Below, piece after piece: positions 5,422-9,074 of a stretch of DNA of 9,074 bases. Numbering within the stretch: position 1 is the stretch's first letter; every line of letters starts with the position of its first letter. The stretch is from Ruminiclostridium sp. (GTDB taxonomy: Bacteria > Bacillota_A > Clostridia > Oscillospirales > Ruminococcaceae), in NCBI GenBank assembly GCA_017550775.1, contig JAFZOA010000218.1, forward strand, positions 1 through 9,074. Direction: 5' to 3'. Below the pieces are notes generated by a model that saw only the letters and a program-made list of their open reading frames with translations, ran no database searches and had not been told where the DNA came from. The position numbers were made by a program, and so were the translations under genes.

Positions 5422-5649
5422 AATAATTTTCCTTTTTGTTTGAATGAACGGCGTTTTTTGCAGCTTCTCTTCCCACTTACAGTAAACAGTGAGAAAACGC
5501 GTGATAAACGCTTATACCGTCGGGTTCCGCACCCGGTCTGCATCTGCTAACGCCGTAATAATTGCTGCCGCATTCACTCGCGGCATTCTGACATAACAAA
5601 ACGCCTCCCCGTGCGAAACACGGGAAAGCGCCTGTTATATAGGTTTCGA
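5422..5649 (-). other. 228-bp spacer between scaffold and capsid genes
   Basis: In transcription order it holds a terminator-like hairpin, about 150 bp without a supported gene, a small palindrome TTAC-A-GTAA (5477-5485), and the capsid ribosome binding site. Two tiny reading frames exist. One has six codons (MSECRE), its ATG about 9 nt after a GGAGG within the hairpin's 3' arm. The other, at 5512-5586, has 24 codons (MPRVNAAAIITALADADRVR and four more) and no ribosome binding site. I do not call either a gene. A TATAAG (5 of 6 to the -10 consensus) near 5514 has no convincing -35. Confidence 0.55.
5596..5630 (-). terminator. Intrinsic terminator / attenuator after scaffold gene
   Basis: On the minus strand CGCTTTCCCGTG (5630-5619) pairs with CACGGGGAGGCG (5613-5602), 12 continuous pairs including two G-U, with a TTTCG loop, followed at once by TTTTGTT. 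It starts 20 bp after the scaffold stop. The T run is short, so read-through into the capsid gene is likely; it may set the ratio of scaffold to downstream message. Confidence 0.75.
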
Positions 5650-6123
5650 TCACATTCCGAGCCCGGCAAGGAATGCGTCATTTGTTCCTCCGGAAGAGAT
5701 CTTCGGAGTCTTACCGCGGATACGTTCGTTGACCGCCGCGGCTACTGCGGACTCAAACGCGGTGCCGACAGCCTCGATGCTGCGGTCGCACATCTCTCTG
5801 CCCGAGTAGTTGAGGCACGCCGCGAGCTGCTTGGGAAGTCCTGCTGCTTCAAGCAGTTCGAGAGCGTCAGCCATGAGCTCGCGCTTTTCTACGGCTGCTT
5901 CGCGTTCGGAAAGCTCCTTTTCGCGCATCTCGCGTCTGTAGTCCGTGCGGGCTGCCTCCGACATAGCTGCAAGCTTTTCCGCTTCCGCAAGCTTTTTCGC
6001 AAGCTGCTCGCGTTCTGCGCCGAGAAGCTCGTCAAGCTGGGACTGCGTGTAGAGCTTTTCCCCGGAAGGTTCAGAGCCCTTCTCCTCGTCAACTTCTTCT
6101 GTAAGTATTTCGTTCTCCTGCAA
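5650..6123 (-). CDS. Phage scaffold protein (DUF4355-like / gp20-type)
   Basis: This protein guides capsid assembly from inside the procapsid. I start it at a TTG (6121-6123): AAAGGAGG lies 7 nt upstream, and the ATG six codons earlier is contiguous with that site and cannot use it. The product is 157 residues. It has an acidic N-terminal stretch (2-23), then KLYTQSQLDELL, a long charged coiled coil (about 27-92, rich in Glu, Lys, Arg and Ala), then a helical region with LLEAAGLPKQLAACLNYS, and a C-terminal LAGLGM tail after a flexible SSGGTN linker. 'YTxxxLDxLL' plus a coiled coil and a short hydrophobic C-terminus is the pattern of Firmicutes scaffolds that precede the capsid gene. It is the first gene of the phage block; portal and terminase genes, normally upstream, are not present. 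Confidence 0.83.
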   Translation of the reverse strand: MQENEILTEEVDEEKGSEPSGEKLYTQSQLDELLGAEREQLAKKLAEAEKLAAMSEAARTDYRREMREKELSEREAAVEKRELMADALELLEAAGLPKQLAACLNYSGREMCDRSIEAVGTAFESAVAAAVNERIRGKTPKISSGGTNDAFLAGLGM

Positions 6124-6139
6124 ATCAGACCCTCCTTTC
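6121..6139 (-). promoter_or_regulatory. Ribosome binding site that fixes the scaffold TTG start
   Basis: AAAGGAGG (6138-6131) followed by 7 nt and TTG. The apparent ATG at 6139-6141 immediately precedes the site, so the longer reading would start before its own ribosome binding site. Confidence 0.75.
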
Positions 6140-6181
6140 ATGTGGATTACGGTTCGTGTTCTCTCACTCTCCGCAGTTTAC

Positions 6182-6210
6182 ACTCTACCACATTTAAGCG
6201 GGACATACAA
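6182..6210 (-). promoter_or_regulatory. Putative promoter of the phage structural operon
   Basis: On the minus strand TTGTAT (6210-6205), a 17-bp spacer and TAGAGT (6187-6182). The -10 matches 4 of 6 consensus positions and carries an extended TG one base upstream; the -35 matches only TTG. It lies after the GH3 terminator and about 60 bp before the scaffold start, where a promoter is needed. It overlaps the GGACAT repeats. Moderate evidence only. Confidence 0.45.
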
Positions 6211-6226
6211 GGACATTCCGGGACAT
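6201..6226. repeat. Three GGACAT direct repeats with exact 10-bp spacing
   Basis: GGACAT occurs at 6201, 6211 and 6221 (ATGTCC on the minus strand), so equivalent bases fall on the same face of the helix. The leftmost copy overlaps the putative -35 of the structural operon promoter. This layout suggests an operator or activator site; the binding protein is unknown. Confidence 0.7.
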
Positions 6227-6244
6227 CTTTTCGGGAGACCGTAT

Positions 6245-6288
6245 AAAAAGTTTACCCCCGCACAGGACGGGTAAGTCCTGCGCGGGGG
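6245..6288 (-). terminator. Strong intrinsic terminator after the GH3 gene
   Basis: On the minus strand CCCCCGCGCAGGAC (6288-6275) pairs with GTCCTGTGCGGGGG (6268-6255) over 14 continuous pairs with one G-U, loop TTACCC, followed by TAAAC and five Ts (6249-6245). It begins 33 bp after the GH3 stop and should separate GH3 transcription from the phage operon. Confidence 0.88.
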
Positions 6289-6321
6289 CAGAATGAAAGT
6301 GTTATCGGAATAATGCCGGAC

Positions 6322-8406
6322 TCAATACGTCTCCCCGTATCCGATCGGATAAAGGATAGTATCGGTGTACATCGTGTTCTCGTCGAGCGCCGGTATGTCA
6401 ACGGGAAGCTTGCCTGTCGGAGAGTTCCCTCCGAAAACGGTAATAAGTGCGGCAGGATAGTTCACACCGTATGTCGCAGTCTCTCCGTCGTACTCTGTCG
6501 GTATCACCGGCATATCATCTCCGCAGTAAGCACAGAGGATAGCGTCGGCTTTGGTGTATCTTGCCGCGTCGTAGGGCAGCTGCATACTGAGCAGGACTAC
6601 CTTTTTGCCGAGCCTGTGCGCAGTATCGATCATCTCGTCCGCGAATACCGCCTGCCAGCCCTTCTCGTTCGCCGCGTCCATATTTGCCTGTCTGTATGTC
6701 TCGACCGCAAGTATCACCACAGCGGAATTGCTTATCACATCTTCAAATCCGGCGGCGTTCTTTTCGGTGACACAGTGACAATCCGCCGTTACGCTTGTGG
6801 GAACTATACCGACCGCTTTAAGTCTGTCAAGTGCGAACTCTATCGTATTTTCCTCGCCCTCATAGGGGTAGAAGTACGCCACGGTATCGTTCTCGTTCAG
6901 CTTCACAGGAAGCGTATCGTCGTCGTTCTTTATAAGAGTTATCGCCTTCTCCGCTATTTCAAGCTCCTTGTCGTGGTTTTCCTGTGAACCGACGATCTTT
7001 TTTGCGTTGCTTACCGCATCATCAATGTTCCCTCGCTCGTCGAAAAGCCCTTTTTCTATTTTGAGCGAGAGTATCCTCATGACCGAATCGTCTATCTGCG
7101 ATAACGGTATTCTTCCGTCGTTTACCGCGTCTGCTATCGCGGAGATATACCTGTCAAGCTCCTCTATGCTCGCGTCGTCAACTATGTACATAGGTTCGAG
7201 TATCATATCAACGTCCGCGTTTATCGCGAGTATCGCCGCGTCGAGCGGGTCGAAATTCACCTTTATCGCGTCCATGAGCATAGCGTCTGTAATGACTACG
7301 CCGTCGAATCCGAGCTCGCCGCGCAGTATGCCGGTAATGATCGTTTTTGAGAGCGTCGCGGGAAGATATACCTCCTCGCCGCTTTCGACCGATGTGTATG
7401 TCTCTGTCTCTATCTGTGGGAACTGGATGTGTGCTGTCATTACCATGTCGGCTTTATCCACCGTTGCCGCATACGGTATAAGCTCAAGCTCCCTGATCTC
7501 GTCGAGCGGCTTGTCTATCTTCGGAAAGCCGGTATGACTGTCGGTGTCGGTATCTCCGTGACCGGGGAAATGCTTGACTGTCGAAATGACGCCTTCGCTT
7601 TCAAGTCCTTCGATGTACGCCGTACCGAGCTTTGCGACAAGCTCCGGGTCGGACGAGAACGAACGCACGTTGATGACCGGGTTCGCGGGATTGTTGTTTA
7701 CGTCGAGGACGGGCGCATAGTCGGTGTTTATGCCGAGCGCGTAAAGCTCGCTGCCGATAATGGCGGCATTGTCATAAGCCGCCTGCGTATCGCCCGTCGC
7801 GCCGAGCGCCATATTGCCGCAGGTCGTTGTACCGGTCTTAAGTCGGGTAATATAGCCTCCCTCCTGGTCTGCGCAGATCAGAAGCGGTATGCCCTGTTCG
7901 CTTTCCAAAGCGGCTTCCTGTATCTCTGCGGTAAGCCTTGCCGTCTGCTCTGTTCCGACGGTATTCTTGGCGAAAAGCGTGATGCCGCCGATGTCGTACT
8001 TCGTGAGAAACGCTTTCTGCTTCTCATTCAGGACGGTAGTTACCTGTGAGGTATCTGCCGAACCGTCGCTCTCAGTGATATCCGTCCAGTAATGGAACGA
8101 CACCGAGATCATCTGCGCTATCTTCTGTTCAAGCGTCATTCCGGCTAAGATCTCCTCCGCCTGTTCCGTCACGCTCTTCTCCTGTTCCGGAGCATTGGTA
8201 TCTGTCGCTTCCGTGCTTTCGGAAGCAGCAGTCACGGTCTCCGATGAAGCCGTAGTCTCTGCGGCTGTAGTAGTCGCAGCGTTCCCGGACGCGGAGGTCC
8301 CGGAAGAAGTTCCGGTAGTCTGTGCCGCGGGCTGACCGTTCCCACAGCCGGTAATGCCGCAAAGCGCGAAGATCACCGCAAGTAATGCCGAAGTCTTTTT
8401 TTTCAT
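6322..8406 (-). CDS. Secreted GH3 beta-N-acetylhexosaminidase lipoprotein (NagZ/YbbD-type, two-domain)
   Basis: A 694-residue protein from the ATG at 8404-8406, chosen because AAAAGGAG lies 8 nt upstream; an ATG ten codons earlier would encode that site. Residues 1-21 are a lipoprotein signal (MKKK, hydrophobic core, lipobox ITGC with Cys21). Residues about 22-78 are a Thr/Ser/Ala/Glu-rich linker. The GH3 catalytic barrel follows: PLLICADQEGG (about 174-184), KHFPGHG (278-284), DTDSH (287-291), the NagZ-specific loop whose Asp-His pair serves as acid/base, and VITDAMLMDAI (371-381) with the expected nucleophile Asp374. A C-terminal GH3-C alpha/beta domain (about 485-694) ends at FGGNSPTGKLPVDIPAL and YPIGYGETY. 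This is the two-domain layout of Bacillus NagZ (YbbD), which releases terminal GlcNAc from muropeptides; the substrate here is inferred. It is anchored outside the membrane, pointing to cell wall turnover or glycan scavenging. Confidence 0.92.
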   Translation of the reverse strand: MKKKTSALLAVIFALCGITGCGNGQPAAQTTGTSSGTSASGNAATTTAAETTASSETVTAASESTEATDTNAPEQEKSVTEQAEEILAGMTLEQKIAQMISVSFHYWTDITESDGSADTSQVTTVLNEKQKAFLTKYDIGGITLFAKNTVGTEQTARLTAEIQEAALESEQGIPLLICADQEGGYITRLKTGTTTCGNMALGATGDTQAAYDNAAIIGSELYALGINTDYAPVLDVNNNPANPVINVRSFSSDPELVAKLGTAYIEGLESEGVISTVKHFPGHGDTDTDSHTGFPKIDKPLDEIRELELIPYAATVDKADMVMTAHIQFPQIETETYTSVESGEEVYLPATLSKTIITGILRGELGFDGVVITDAMLMDAIKVNFDPLDAAILAINADVDMILEPMYIVDDASIEELDRYISAIADAVNDGRIPLSQIDDSVMRILSLKIEKGLFDERGNIDDAVSNAKKIVGSQENHDKELEIAEKAITLIKNDDDTLPVKLNENDTVAYFYPYEGEENTIEFALDRLKAVGIVPTSVTADCHCVTEKNAAGFEDVISNSAVVILAVETYRQANMDAANEKGWQAVFADEMIDTAHRLGKKVVLLSMQLPYDAARYTKADAILCAYCGDDMPVIPTEYDGETATYGVNYPAALITVFGGNSPTGKLPVDIPALDENTMYTDTILYPIGYGETY

Positions 8407-8412
8407 AGTAAG

Positions 8413-8420
8413 TCTCCTTT
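8413..8420 (-). promoter_or_regulatory. Ribosome binding site that fixes the GH3 start
   Basis: AAAAGGAG followed by ACTTACT-type spacing to ATG AAA AAA AAG at 8406. The upstream in-frame ATG codons (8436, 8433, 8424) lie before or within it. Confidence 0.8.
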
Positions 8421-8443
8421 TCATTGTTTTCATCATATCTTAA

Positions 8444-8459
8444 AAGGCTGAAAAGCCTT
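8444..8459. other. Small hairpin between PPTase and GH3 genes
   Basis: AAGGCT-GAAA-AGCCTT, a perfect 6-bp inverted repeat with a 4-nt loop. On the minus strand it is followed by TTAAG, so at most it is a weak terminator for the PPTase gene. The 91-bp gap holds no other clear element; a TATGAT near 8432-8437 lacks a -35. Confidence 0.4.
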
Positions 8460-8497
8460 ATATAACGTTGTTCTGCTTTTCCCGACGACCGGCGGGG

Positions 8498-9074
8498 TCA
8501 TATATCGTCCCGTATCCTGACATACCGTATCGTATGTTCCGGCATGGTACCGACCCCATGTACAGCTATCGAAAGCGAATGACCGTCCTCCTCCATGCTT
8601 CTTAACAGAAAGACATCACACGCAAACACGACCCTGTCTTCTCTCACGTCGGGCAGCTCTCTTACGTCGGATATCCCCTCGCCGACGGATTTGTACAGGC
8701 TCTCCTTGCGTGTCCAAATACGCACAGCCCTGTGAGCGTCGCCGCCGACAAAGCCGCGTTCCGCTTCGTTCATCATAAACGGCAGCATATCCTTGTAGTA
8801 CTCCATTTCCCGGACAGGCTCCGCATCAACGCCTATGCCCCGGCATTCCTCGCACACGGCAAGCACCACATGATCTCCGCCGTGAGAAATGCTGAACGGA
8901 ACGCCGTTTTCAAGGAATGGCTTTCCCTGCGTCCCGAAGCGCAGCAGATCGTCGGAAAAACCGGGAACGAAATGCTTCATCAGGTATCCCGCGGCAAGAC
9001 AGCGAAGCCGGTCTTCCTTGTGAAGAAACCTCGCCGCCTTTTCTCTGCGCGTGCTGTCGGCGCATTGTATCAGC
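8498..9074 (-). CDS. 4'-phosphopantetheinyl transferase (Sfp type), 5'-partial
   Basis: Transfers phosphopantetheine from CoA to a conserved Ser on carrier proteins of fatty acid, polyketide or peptide synthesis. The frame is open to the right edge (191 residues seen), so the start lies outside; the ATG at 8980 is internal, because residues before it (KEDRLRCLAAGYLM) match the N-terminal 'RxRSLxAxxLL' helix of the family. Conserved blocks: PFSISHGGDHVVLAV (8902-8858), the CoA-contacting Ser-His loop; GIGVDAEPVR (8836-8807), with the metal-binding Asp and Glu; NEAERGFV, with the third acidic residue; WTRKESLYKSVGEGIS (8716-8669), the W-x-x-K-E-S-x-x-K signature. The full length would be about 200-220, usual for the family. 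It is 91 bp upstream of the GH3 gene. The natural carrier protein cannot be told from this window. Confidence 0.9.
   Translation of the reverse strand, partial: LIQCADSTRREKAARFLHKEDRLRCLAAGYLMKHFVPGFSDDLLRFGTQGKPFLENGVPFSISHGGDHVVLAVCEECRGIGVDAEPVREMEYYKDMLPFMMNEAERGFVGGDAHRAVRIWTRKESLYKSVGEGISDVRELPDVREDRVVFACDVFLLRSMEEDGHSLSIAVHGVGTMPEHTIRYVRIRDDI

Noticed and set aside
4474..5550. A 358-codon open frame on the plus strand opposite the capsid gene, longer than the capsid ORF itself.
   Set aside because: No ribosome binding site, cysteine- and arginine-rich low-quality protein without family resemblance, and exactly antisense to a well-supported capsid gene; it is a by-product of GC-biased codon use.
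5512..5586. A 24-codon frame in the scaffold-capsid spacer (MPRVNAAAIITAL...).
   Set aside because: No Shine-Dalgarno sequence and too short to judge; left as a note within the spacer.
6123..6245. Prophage attachment site or tRNA 3' end at the GH3-scaffold junction.
   Set aside because: No tRNA-like sequence or duplicated core is visible within the window; the other end of the element is not available for comparison.
8426..8497. Possible promoter (TATATA, TATGAT) for the GH3 gene.
   Set aside because: No -35 sequence at a suitable distance for either, so GH3 may be cotranscribed with the PPTase gene.
1..9074. CRISPR array, insertion sequence or transposase.
   Set aside because: No regularly spaced repeats of suitable length and no transposase-like frame on either strand.

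Overview
The window is bacterial, almost certainly from a Clostridia/Oscillospiraceae gut-type organism close to Ruminococcus. This rests on strong AGGAGG-type ribosome binding sites, moderately high GC, a lipoprotein with a Thr/Ser/Ala/Glu-rich linker, and typical Firmicutes siphophage proteins. The genus is an inference. Every supported gene lies on the minus strand, so transcription runs from right to left.

Right part (about 6245-9074), chromosomal genes: a Sfp-type 4'-phosphopantetheinyl transferase whose 5' end lies beyond the right edge, then a secreted two-domain GH3 (NagZ/YbbD-type) beta-N-acetylhexosaminidase lipoprotein that ends at a strong intrinsic terminator.

Left part (1-6244), a prophage-derived virion operon in the usual siphophage order. 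From right to left it holds a scaffold protein, major capsid protein, head-tail connector, head-closure protein, HK97 gp10-like protein, tail terminator and tail tube. These are followed by tail assembly chaperones joined by a -1 programmed frameshift (T TTT TTC), a very short tape-measure-like protein, a DUF6711-like tail protein, and a gp27/Tal-like tail hub that runs off the left edge. The block opens with a putative promoter that overlaps three GGACAT repeats spaced exactly 10 bp apart. Non-coding gaps with stable hairpins precede the two highest-copy products, capsid and tail tube.

Two things stand out. First, the operon begins at the scaffold gene directly next to the GH3 gene, with no terminase, portal or minor head gene before it. 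Second, the protein in the tape-measure slot is only about 168 residues, which would specify a tail of roughly 25 nm. Yet every visible ORF is intact, with good ribosome binding sites and a preserved frameshift site. The element is therefore either a recently truncated prophage or a domesticated, short-tailed phage-like particle that uses packaging genes from elsewhere. The sequence alone cannot decide between these.

Several starts differ from the longest possible ORF because an upstream in-frame ATG or GTG overlaps the Shine-Dalgarno sequence; the starts chosen here follow the ribosome binding site.
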